Below, piece after piece: positions 1 through 12,500 of a stretch of 64,000 bases of DNA (its first letter is position 1; each line of letters opens with the position of its first letter). The position numbers and the translations under genes are program-made. A model generated the notes under the pieces. It was given only the letters and a program-made list of their open reading frames with translations. It did no database searches and was not told the DNA's origin. This DNA is from Calamus simplicifolius. Its lineage: Eukaryota > Streptophyta > Magnoliopsida > Arecales > Arecaceae. The DNA is taken from contig UESW01004075.1 in assembly GCA_900491605.1 (NCBI GenBank), positions 95,001 through 159,000 on the forward strand, given 5' to 3'.

Positions 1-2980
1 CGGTAGAGGAGGAGGCGGATAGAGAGCGATTAAAGGAACTAAGGGTGATTTTTTAAAAAAATTCAAATTACCACATCTCTCATAATATGGGTAATCCAAA
101 TTGCCACTACAAGATAAATTGCCATTCAAAATATGTGCCAAACATAGTTATTTGGTGAGGATAATTGGGATAGATTATCAGCTACCACATGCCTCCTTAG
201 ATGAAAAAGCTAGCTCTACACCTTTTCACTCGCTCACAAAGTAAATGTAATTTTTTTAAAAAATAAATTTTCTTTCTTATCTTTGAAATTATTAATAAAA
301 AATGAACTAATTTTATAAAGTTAGAAATAAAAATTATTTATGAATCATGTAGGCTAAATTAGAGACCGATAAAATATTCAATAATCGCGTGATTCTTTCT
401 CATTTCACCTTCTTTTATATTCATCTTTTTTTAAACATAATTAATAATTATATTTATATTATTTTATACTTCATTCATGAGCATAACCTAATATATTTAT
501 AAAAAAAAATTATATTCTTAAAATTTATATTAAAAAATATTATCCTATAACTTTTTTTTAACTCCATACTGAATGCACCATAATGATGATCCAAGAATGG
601 TAATTATAGTTTCGATGAGCTCTTCATTTTCTTCTTATAGCATAGTGACATCATAGTGACGTTACCTTAAAGAAGAATTTTTGATTCGATGGAAGGAAAA
701 GAATAAGAGAGAGAGAGAAAGAGAAAAAGTTTCTAAAAATACAATCAAAATTTAAAGTGGTCTACATTAAACATAAATCTTAAGGCCTAAAATTTAATCA
801 TGTGTAATGCACATGATAAAGCATTCACAAGTAAAGAACTAGAGTCACCTTCCCATTTATCTAAGAAATGAACTTTTGATGAGGCTAAGAAATCATCGGG
901 CCCTCCTCTAACTACCATCGCTATCAACCACTCTCTCCTTCAATTGTCAATGACTTCTATCTAAGAACTATGAGAGTAGTGATAATAAAGTTCTTGAATC
1001 TCATATTTGATGCAATCCTTTTTGGTAGGATCTCTAAGATGGAGGCTGACATTGATGGTCTAAATTAAATTAGTATTAGTTATTTTAAGCTTTGTTTGGC
1101 ATCTATGTCATTCTTGTAAGAAAAATAACAATAGAAATTTTATTTTCATTTTTTTAGATTCTTAACACTAGAAACATATTTATGGTAGATAAAGACATTT
1201 TTAGGAAAAGTGTTATGAGAACATAAAAAAGAATTATTAGCTATACTAAATGAAAATTCTATATAATGGCATTTGAACCAAGTGTTCAATAAACATGCCC
1301 TTAAAAAATGCTGATAAATATATTAATTTTTTTATAATATATATCTGTAAGTATGAAAAAACTATTATGACTTTTGAACAACTAAGATTAAGTGTTTATC
1401 ACCAACAACCAAAGCTTTGTCTCCGATGATTAACCCTGAAGCAATATTCTATTTATATGTATATCTAGTAAATTAAACAACAGTTTGGATAGAGAAATTA
1501 TTCATAATATTTTATGATAAAAATAAGATGAACACTCCCCAAATGTCTTATAAGCTATGGATTTAAAGGAAGATAGGAATAGACTCCAAGTTCTTGATAA
1601 ATAGAGCTTGGCCTCTATAAAGAGAGGTTTACAATAAATTACCAAAGGATTTCATTGGTATTCAGGTTGACACCTTTATTTATTACAAATGATCTAACTA
1701 CTTATCAAAAAAAATTCTACATATTTATACAAACACCATTTATGAGACCGTACTAGTTCACTGCTTTACCACCTTTTCCTTTACATTCCTCACAAGTCAT
1801 ATCTAAATCCTCCTTTGCCTTCACCTCCTCTTTCCTTCCACTTTGACAAATGCTGCATTTTCACGATGATTGCCATAAGGATTTGAGTAAAGTAGGAAAG
1901 AAAAGGCTCAAAAGGATTCCATAGCGAACATACACAGTGATGGCAAAGAAGAGGAGAAGAAGAGGATCAAGGCGAAGATTTAAAGAGAAGGAAGAGAAGT
2001 TCACATCTTGTGAGAGAAAATCTTACATGCATTGGAAGACCAATAAATAGAAGGAAGAGATGTGAAAAAAATAGAGTAGATGGAAAAGTTGGGTAGAAGG
2101 AAGGTTTGAAAAATATCTTAACTCAACTCTTTATTCCATATAGTATAGCCGATTTAATAGCGGTTTTATAGAATTTTTCTTTCTAATTTAGTAGATTTAT
2201 TTTTAAAGAATCCGATGAGTTTTACGCTGGCTGCCAGTTGTTTAATACAATTATTTAAAAAATATAAAAATAAAAATTTCTCATTTCAATTTTTTTTCTT
2301 CTAAAATATAGCATTGGATTAAAAAAATAAAAATAAGGTAGCCATATACACTTCCTACATTAGTTTTTATGTTTCTATTTAAAAAAGAAAACAAATAGGC
2401 CTTAGTTTATTATTTTTACTAGGATTTTATTCTTAATCATTTAGTAAATTTGTTTACTATTACATAATAGTTTTAACATTGGGTTTATTTAGTCTTTCTA
2501 TTTTGTTTAGGAAGTTTAAGTAGTAGCCTAAGTGAGTAGTTTGATGGCCATTGTCACACCTCCGAACCAATGCCCGATTCAAATAATCTCAACATAGCCC
2601 CATACTTGTAGAATATGAACCTATAAGCATGCCAAGCCTGAATGTATACCACAGTATGCAAAACCTAAATTATCAATCATAGTAATTCTGATAGATCCTT
2701 AAGTAGTATACTAAAGTATCATCAGAATAGATATTAAAGCAACAACATTTGTCCAAACTCAACAAACTCCAAACTAAAACTCTCATACTACATTATCGAG
2801 TGATACAAGTACTTTGCACCTCTTCCTTAATGTCAGCCCCGAAGTCTTAGTCAGTCTCGAACTCCACCTCTGGAAATGGTAAGAGATTATGAGTTAATAG
2901 TCCAATAGAAATTCTTACACTTTTACTCTTCCTTTTACTTTATCTTCCTTTTACTTTTCCATTTTATTTATAATTTATGC
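1..2980. other. AT-rich intergenic DNA, no gene recognised
   Basis: The stretch is AT-rich and riddled with stops in all frames. The only recognisable item is a fragment at about 2189-2251 that matches, with a few mismatches, the 3' part of the dispersed repeat at 28653-28835 (shared core reading roughly gagttttaYgctggctg). The sequence tgtcacacctccgaacc near 2552 resembles an LTR terminus, but no partner was found. The 3' UTR of the WAC-DDT gene probably reaches into 3000-3581. Confidence 0.6.
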
Positions 2981-3581
2981 AATTGATACTTACAAATTCA
3001 TTGACCTATCATTATTCAATGAAGATAAAATTAAGACCCTACCCCACCAAGAGGGGTGATAAGCATCGCTCTCTGGGTCTGTGACAAAATGAAATTCTTG
3101 TAAAAGCTTGTAAGAACTTTGTTCTTTTACCACCTGAGAAAACCAATTATGCATGAAATGCAGACTGTTAATACGACCATGTTGCACAAAGTCAGACGTA
3201 CTCCTGATAGAGTAAATCACCCTAACAAGAAAAAAAGAATCACAATTGATCGCATTGATAACATCCAACCATGAGATCTCATGATCTCTGACAAGGCAAT
3301 TCAAAAATGAGATGATCGAGATGGAAGGCTCAGATCACATGTTGCAAGTCTTCTAGGCTGTTGTTCCTTTAAAACTGAAGTTTTTGCTTTCCTTTGCTTC
3401 TGTATTTAAGGCCTGAGAAGAACTTTTGATTAGATACAGAGGCAACATGAGAAGTGCGTGATCAGATATCAAAAGCAACCTCTTATACCTTGTGGCAGAA
3501 CGCACATCATCCACATTGTTTGAGGGACATGGCACAGCAACAGATATTGCCAATTCATAACATAATCCCCTACTTGGGCAA

Positions 3582-6500
3582 TCATTTGGTATTCCAATTC
3601 TCCTTCCACCTGTTAACATACCTAAGGAATGCCATGGCTGGGTTATCCCTCAGTTGGGCCCTAATTCGTGAAGACCGCCTGAGTACAGCTTCCTCAAGCA
3701 AGATTTTTTGAGCAACATCTTTCGATCTCTTCTGTAATGCCATACTGCATAACACATCAAGAGAAGATAAAAGATAGCTTAATATGTGCATAATCCTATA
3801 AAGAAATCGTAAGATGATACTAACAGTCTACAACCTGGTCAGCTGGATAATAGGTTTTAAGATTGGTGATAGAATGTCTCAAGAATAGAATGCTTCCAAA
3901 ATATTGTAGAGCTGCCACATCTTAATGACACATTTTATGGGAATGAGACAAGAAAATATAAATTGTACATGCATCTTGCACGTGTAGGCGGTCAGCAAAA
4001 ATAATCAACAAATCGAATTATTGGTAGGTTTGCTTGAAAATTAAAATTTATCAAGAAAGCAGTGAGAAGTAGGAACGTATAGAGGTTATTTATCTTGCAA
4101 CTTTATTCTGATAGGTTCGATGTTCTTCTACAAAAGAAGGAAAAGAAATAAATTCATAGGGTTCAACCAAGCTGCTAACTTTCACAAAACTAGCTAGGGA
4201 AAAAATCCTACAACATCTAGAACCCCCTCTATGTTGCATCAGGGAAGAGACTTAATTCATCATGCACAAATACATCCGATCATGCAATTAACAACAAAAA
4301 ATACATGTGCTACAAATCATTTATGAATCAGGAGGGTGGATGGCTTCTAAATCCATGATAAGAACTGGAAATGCACCCTTTTCTTTTCTTTGTAAATAAA
4401 ACTGCCAACAAGGATGCAAATGTCTGCACAATGCAGCTGGCTGATTTACCAAGGTTTCTCTGGTCTTCAAATATCAGCAGTTGAGTGTCACAAACTCATT
4501 TCGCTTTTCCATAGCCTAGAAGTTGTGGAAGATAGACAAGGAAAGTCATTACCCTTTTGTAACCTTCCCCCTGATTACTAATGCAATGCCATGAAAAGTT
4601 GCTTAGGACAACAAAAGGAAAATTAAAATATGAAAGAAAATTCTGATTTCCTCAAAGGATAAAAGACTTGAAAAATTGCACTGGTTAGATTCAGGCACCA
4701 CCCTCATTCAAAGGCAGAGTCACAGATGAAGTGGCAAAAATCATGCCACTTCAGTGGAGTCCAATGAAGAGGGACTGTTCGAAAGTTCCAGACAACACGT
4801 CCTGCATATTTATTTCCAAGAATAAACAAGGGAACTTTATAACAAAGAAATAGGAACCCTGTTTGAGGATCCTTCTAATACAAGCTCCCATATTGATATT
4901 CCATGTGGCACAGAAGTTTGACCAAATAGTCGGGCACATTATGAAGCTTAATGGTGCAAAACCTTTTTGTTTTGAAAACTTCCTTCATCAATTGTGTTAA
5001 CACCCTTGCTGAATAGAGAAAAACATAATAACAATGGAAAAACATAATGACAATGGAAAATCTTTATCAAATATGATGCTCCTTGAGATTTCATGATACT
5101 CCATGTTCCTAGGTCTGATGAAAAGCCATGTGGCTCTACAAGGGTCGGTTTGATTATTAAAGATCCTATCAGAAGAACTAGATTACCCCAATACTTGATC
5201 CCAACTAAGGCATTTAAAGACACTGTTCTGTGAATGACTTACAACAAGGATAGACAGATTAAGCTGTCCACCTTTGCTCAGTAGCACATAAGACAAATGC
5301 ACACATATTCTTGTGCCCTCCTTGTGAATTACCTTATCTGTGAATAATTTATTGCAGAATAAGACTTAAACAAAAGATTCCTTTTGTCAAGATCGCTTCA
5401 GTAACATATTCTATTTCCAAAGAACAACAACAGCTTCAAAATAGGTTTAAGTTCAGTAGGAAATGTCATTATGTCTTCAAGTATCACCAGCTGATCATAT
5501 CACCTTTCCTAATTATGAAGCATTATCCAGTATCTCATAACTTTCAACTTTCATAGGTAATGTACTGGTTATTCATCCTCAAACACCCACTGATTGTGAA
5601 ATTTAACAACTTTCAACTTTCATATGTAATGTGCTGTTATTCATCCTCAAACACCCACTGATTGTGAAATTTGACACATCTATGTACACTTTAAAAGGCT
5701 TAGCATGACCTAGAAACTTTAATACTATCTTTTATGCAATAAAAGTCCATCAAAAGCTAAGCTGAGCATCTATTGAACTAGATTGTCATACTCCCAACTC
5801 TAGCCCTTAAAGATGTACTTATTAAACCCTTAACAAATAACCATGTACAGTTTACTAAGAAGGGAAAATGAAAGAATATAAGGGAAAAAATACATCACCT
5901 TAGAAATTATTTAAAAGGTGAAATTTATAATTTCATTACATAAGAACATGATATATTTTATTTAATAAACAAATATATCATTTATTTCTTACAGAAGTTT
6001 AACCATAAATGATTTAGTTATACATGCATTTCCATGAGTTGATTTCCTATCAATTAAATAACCATTAATTCCCAAGTCGTAATACTGTGGAAGGTAGCTA
6101 AAAATTCATATCCAAAAAGAACAAATGTCATGAAACATTGGAACTAGAAAACTAGCAAACCTTAACATATGCTTGAAAGCCAAAATACGCATAGGTTAGT
6201 ATCAGATATACCTTATCCTATGATAGTACTTCTCCAACTGTCTTTGAAGGGCTCTCTCCCTCTCACCTTTTGGATTTAAAGAGCCCATAAGTGCATCAAG
6301 CTGATTATATTTAAAGCATGTAGATTAGTATCATAAAAGGCAATAAAAAGATTTACTAAGATAGCAGCATATGTGTTTTGAATTAATCACCTCTTCCTTG
6401 GTACTATAGTAGCCCCACTGCTTGTGGTCTGAATTTTCAACAAAAAGTCTTCCTTCACTTCTGAAGAACCAATACTGTTGTAGTTTCTATCTTTCCCTAA

Positions 6501-9500
6501 TGAACTGGTGCATATGGATAATTTCTCAATCTCCCTATCAAGGTAACGTTCCTGTGGTATAGGTAGTATAATATTGTCAACAGAGAAAAGAGCAAGACAC
6601 AGGCACACTTGTAGATGCATGCACAAGTGCAGATACTCATGCTATGTGCGCACGCACGTGCAGCGAGAGAGAGAGAGAGAGAGGGGGGGGGGGGGGGGAT
6701 GTGTGGGGCGGAGGAGGAGATGGGTATATGTACCTGGTCTTCTTCAGGTTTCTTCTCCTGAGCCTCTTTGTCTTTATCCTTCCCTCTTCTCTGTCCCTTC
6801 ATACACTCCGTGGTATCAGATAACTTCTTTACTCTCTCGGTGCCACCTCCATCGTCCATCCTAAGCCTGTTTGCAGTTTCCCTAGAGTTTGAGACATCAT
6901 GCTTACTATCTCTGTTCAGAACATCAAAATCAAAAAATGCATGCTCCACCAACATCTAATATTGCGTAGGACAATTGCTAACTAATTCTATCAGGTAAAG
7001 ATAAGGATTTGCATACCCATTTTCTGAAACGTGGTTTTTCTTTGATGAATGAACCTTCTTAGTTCCTTGCTTTAAAACAGAATTGTGCGAGTTTTCTTTG
7101 CCATTCTTCATAATGTTTCCCTGATCTATTTCTTTACTACCAGTCTCTTCTTTTTTCAGGTGCTGCTCTTCCTTCTTCTTTCTAGCTTCCTCCCTTCTTG
7201 CGGCTGCAAGTGCCTGCTGCTGTTCAATGCTGTCATCTAGCTTCTCTCTAATAGCATCCGTTGAGAGTGCCTCTGAAACTAATTCTTGGAGAATTCCCAA
7301 TTTTACATTGATGTCAAGGAGACCATAATGCCCCCGTTTTATAGTTGTCACATGGTTTGATAATTCTACCCTATCTTCCATCTCCAAGAAGTAGCATATA
7401 TATTCAGCCCAGTTGCTTAATGTGATCTGAAGAAAGGGTAAAAGAAGATACATAATACTTTGGCATGTGAAGTATAAATATTCTAGCTGGATATAGAAGC
7501 AGATACTCCTATTATACGTATCATGGTCCAAAAAAAAAAAAAAGTAAAACAAATAAATTCACCTTTGATTTCCGTTTTTTGTTCTGTATAGCCATGAAAT
7601 AGTCACTTTCATCTTTAATAAGCAAGCGGATAATTGCAGAATGCAATTCCACAACAAGAATTAGATCACTGCCTTGTGGCAGATTGCATGTTCAAAATCT
7701 TCAAGAGAAAATGGCCACAGATGCAACAACCTGCTAAAAGAAGAGCAAAAATCCCAAACCATAAGAAGGTCCCCAACACAATTCATAGGCACGCGAAAAT
7801 CTGTAGACAGAGCAGGGCGATCTGTAAAAACAGGATCATCTGCAGCAGGCTGCACTAAGAGGTCATCAATAGGGTATTTAACCGGCTTTTCTTTCAGCTT
7901 TTCTTCCTCTGCAAATTTAGGGACCATGTCAACAAGTGGTACGGAAATATCCTTTTCCAGATCTAAAAAAGAAAGAAATAAAAGTAGCTAAATATGACCT
8001 AGACCTTAGTACACCGTTCCAGAACCGCAATAAAATTTAGTTCAGACAATAAATTAAAGTATGTTCCATGTACCTTTCTTTAACTTTTTCTTGATCATAC
8101 CCAAGCATTCCAAATTTTCATTCTCAGTTTCTTTCCTTTTCTTGTTGATTTTGTTATCTTTGGCATCCTGAATATAACATGAATTTTAGAATGTTATATA
8201 TATATAGATATATAGGATCAGGATAGTGTATTACCACAGTATTGTTTCTTCCTTCTTTCTTGTGTTCTTTGTCATTTTGAATGGTAAGCTTATCCCTCAA
8301 TTCTTCAGGAAGTTCAGTGGAAATCCCATGCTGCTTTGCAAGCTTATCATGAACCACCCATGGGGCACTCTTTGAAGTTGATTCTCTAATAAATGCTTTC
8401 AGTGCATTCCTACTAACTAGTGGTTTCTTCTGTGTCAGATCTTCAGCTTTGAGTATTGAAGTGTCTGTAACTTTCTTATCTTTGTCAACCCAACCGACTA
8501 TGTACTGCATGGTTTCTCCATCATCTAAAATCTTCAAGATTTTGCATGCAAAAACAGACTGTTTTTTTCCTCCCATGCAATTCCAAGCCTTCAAATAGTC
8601 GCTTTTGTAACTTCGTGTAGATTTCATTGACAAGATCTTTTAAACTGAGAGTACCTGCAAAGCCAATGGTACTACAATGAAATTACACTGTGGAGCAAAA
8701 AAGCACATATTGCGAAAATCAGTTTAACAGAATCAAAAGAAGGAGAAAATGATTCATGACAAGATACAACAAAAGACATTCAGGGTAAAGTGAACATATC
8801 CTCATCCAAGCCCACTTTAACACTATTTGCTAACATAGAAGAAGGATCTCATCAGCATGAAAGCACCTCTTTTGTTATTAATCAAAACTCCTTTGTCTTC
8901 CCAAGTCCATTTGTTTGTGTGATTTTACCCTTGCCTTCTCAATATTGCAACATGCACAAATGAAAAGCAATGTTGATCCTCTCAAAATGAAAATCAACAC
9001 CCTTGATTATGATCTATGATGTCTAAGGTGTGTAGAAGCTAAAATCATTTGTTAAGTTGGCCTCTTGCCTATTAATCAAGTAGGCAGAAAATCAATGGGA
9101 GCAACATGGGTAGTGAGCACAAGTTTATTAAGGACTGTATAATCTAAACCATTGAAATTGATCTATACATTCTAAGATATATAGAGATCAAAATATAGCT
9201 GATTTGGATGCCCCTAGGTTATAAATCAAATTAGAACATAGTATCCTACCATGAAAATTGCCCATTTTTGTATCATATTGATGCACAAGTAAAAGAAAAC
9301 AAAAACAGTGATTTTCAATTTCTAGTCAATTTAGATTTCATAGATAATGATAAACTGTGCATATCTTTATTATTTTAAGAGGGTCAGCAGTGATTTTTGT
9401 TAGGAGACATTTAGGGCCAAATGTTCAACATTGATATCCAAAAACCAATATTAAAGAAGTCACAATCAACAACTTTGCAACTAATAAAATTACATTTAAA

Positions 9501-12500
9501 ATTTGAGAATTGCTACATGCACTTGCAGAGTGCATGTCACGGTGCACTCACCATAAAAGAGTTAATGCAAACCAATTGAAATCAGTTTCCAAAAAATCTC
9601 ATTTCCTTCCTGCCTTCTTCTACTTCTTCTCTTTCCCACCAGCCAATATCTTTGTTTCCATTGCGCTCCATGGTTAGTAACTAAAAATGCCACTCAACCA
9701 CCACCTAGTATTGGTGTTTGTAACCCTACAATAAAAATCGATCTCCACCACCACTCACCATTTTTCACACTCCCTACAAAAGATCTACCTTTATGTATCT
9801 AAACCTCTTTATGGAGAAAGAACGTAAAAGGAGCAATTAAGACCACATCTAATCATCAAACCTAAAATTTTTTAAAAGAAAAAAAAGGTCTTATTTCCAT
9901 TTCAAAAGATTATTATATGGATGACAAGAATTTCTCATAGTCCAACTAAACTCCTATAAAGAAAAGGAGAAAATCCAAGTAAACCCAAATAGAGCTAAAC
10001 CTTGTAGAACAAAAAGAGATGAAACCTTTAATTGATGCCTAGGTCTGCAAAGATAATAACAATGTAATACTATCATAACAAGAGAGGCTTTGATTAGGAC
10101 ATTCTAGAATAAGTAGATGACATGCCTCAAAGAAATTGTATGGACTAAAAAATTATTTTCCGCGAAACCTCACCCCCCCCTCCCCCTCAAAAAAAAAAGT
10201 GCCTAACAATTGATTTTGAAGGCTAAAAGATAGAGTTTAATCATAACTTAATCTCTAATTAGTAACTAGAAATCTTCATTTCAAATGCCTCGAATCATGG
10301 ATGTATCTCCCAAGATTGCTGCTTTGAAAGTCTCAAAATATAGGGTGGGGACAGAATAACAAGTGGTTGTGAGGGCCCATCTCTGACATGGAGAAATTGA
10401 GGCCCACGTTTGGTGGAGACTAGAGGTGGTCTATAGAGACAAAGAGGAGGCTAAAAAAAAAATGGATTCTCTAAAGCACATATGAGATGAAGAGAGAAGA
10501 TGAGGATGCTAAGGGGTGGGCAAAGGGATAACAGAAGGAGATAGTAAAGAAAGGAGAGTTTGACTAGTAAATCATCTTTAACTATTTTAGTACTTTAAGG
10601 TTGAACAATGGTTTAGTTTTTGCATTGAGCGCATGAATCAATGCACTTGAGCAAGCAAATGTAACATTCTCTTAAAACTCCCATAAAATAACTAAAAACT
10701 AAAGTGTGAGACCTAATCTTTTGGGCTAGCTCACTTTAAATTAAAATCCAATTTCACTGGATTGAATTAAAAATTTATCAAAATCATATAATTAGAATTT
10801 TTGATTCAATCTCTATTCATAATGTTCGATATTAAGTTAGCTTTTTAATACATCTTAAATCACTCAAATTAGAATTCAATTGAGGAAGTTAGGAGCAATT
10901 TTATGAATGCATATCAGTATGATAAACTTCTTATAAATTATACAAATGCCATTGATAATGATAGTGATGATTTTTTATGTTTTTATCTAAATTTTTATAT
11001 TTCAAAATCATATTGGATAAGTTAAAAGTTAGATTTGAGTCAAGAATATATTTTTAAATATTTAATGAATATTTATCTCTTTGGTTTTCTTAAAGAAATC
11101 GGTATCTTACAAAAACAAAAAAAATATTAGTTTTAGGAGATCGGTATCTTATAAAGAATAGAAAATCTATTTGCTTTAAAAATTTCTTTATAAACAGGGC
11201 TCAATTGAGGTTTTTTGATGTCAAATCAATAGTTTAGAAGGATGAAAAAGATGAAGATTGAAGGATCAAAAAGGTTGAAGGCTGAGATTTTTATAAGACT
11301 ACATGATTGTCAAAATTTATTTTATAATTGGAAAATGAATATATGAATTGAAAAATGGCTATGTTTTTTGTATAATTAGTTATTTTCGAAATATTGAGAT
11401 TTGACAACTATTTTGAAATACTATTAGAGGTTTAAATTTTGCATGACATGTTTATTACAAATTTGGATCAAGTAGAATATAAATTGTGTATTATTATGCT
11501 AATTACTATAATTGTTATCATGTGAAGAATGATTTATAATCTTTTGATGTTTGATTATTATCACTACCATTTCTATAAATATTATCTTGAGAAAATCATT
11601 TATGATTACAATATGAAGCAATATGACAAATAATTTTATGAATCCATATGATAAGTAAAATAGAAAATAAAAATTAAGATTACTGAACATGAATGATTGG
11701 ATTATTGATAATAAAATATGATTGATACTATAGTATATGTAGACTTTCAGTCACTATTATTGATTGATGATTGATACCGGAACCCATCCTCACAAGGAAT
11801 ATATGTGGAGATCTAACCTTCATCCCCAGGGTTAAACACGGTGCACTAGCTCTAGCACAGGGATTGTATTTGGCCATAGTTAATGACTGAGGAGTTACTA
11901 TAATACAATCATGAATTTGAAACTAAATTGTTACTATTGTTAAAACAATAAATTTAAACTGTTATTGTTATATGATATGGTACAAGGAATTTTTATAATG
12001 TAATGCTTACTCATTTACTAATTTATGCCTAATGTAACTTACTGGACAAAAGCTTATAAAGTCTATCTTTATTTTTTTATTTCAGATACAGTAAAATAAA
12101 ATGGGAATTCGAGGTAAAAGCAAGCAAAGCATCTATCAAACTCCTCATTTGGTTAGCATCTTTGTTTTAGTTTTTAGTTATGATAATAGTCCCTATAGAT
12201 CTACCAATTGTAGTGATATTGTAATATGTGATTCATGGACGTATTAGATTAATTTATTGAATAAAGTTAAATTTTTATTTAGTCAAATTAAATGCTGATT
12301 TATAGTGATAGGTGCCTTTGCATATTGTGGGTATGCGGTGAATAATACATTTTGGATCCATCTTAAGGTCTAAGTGTGACATAAAATTAGACATAACAAA
12401 TCATCATATATATTCCACTATATAAAGCTCACATTCCCAAAATGTCCGCTTAAGTTATTGTCAAACTTGTTGACCAAGTGGAATCTTGAATATACCTGGT

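Noticed and set aside
2540..2990. LTR fragment beginning tgtcacacctccgaacc
   Set aside because: Suggestive terminus only; no second terminus or homologous copy in the window.
2990..3304. 104-codon minus-strand frame after the WAC-DDT stop codon
   Set aside because: No similarity recognised and no splice link in phase with exon 10; more likely 3' UTR or intergenic sequence.
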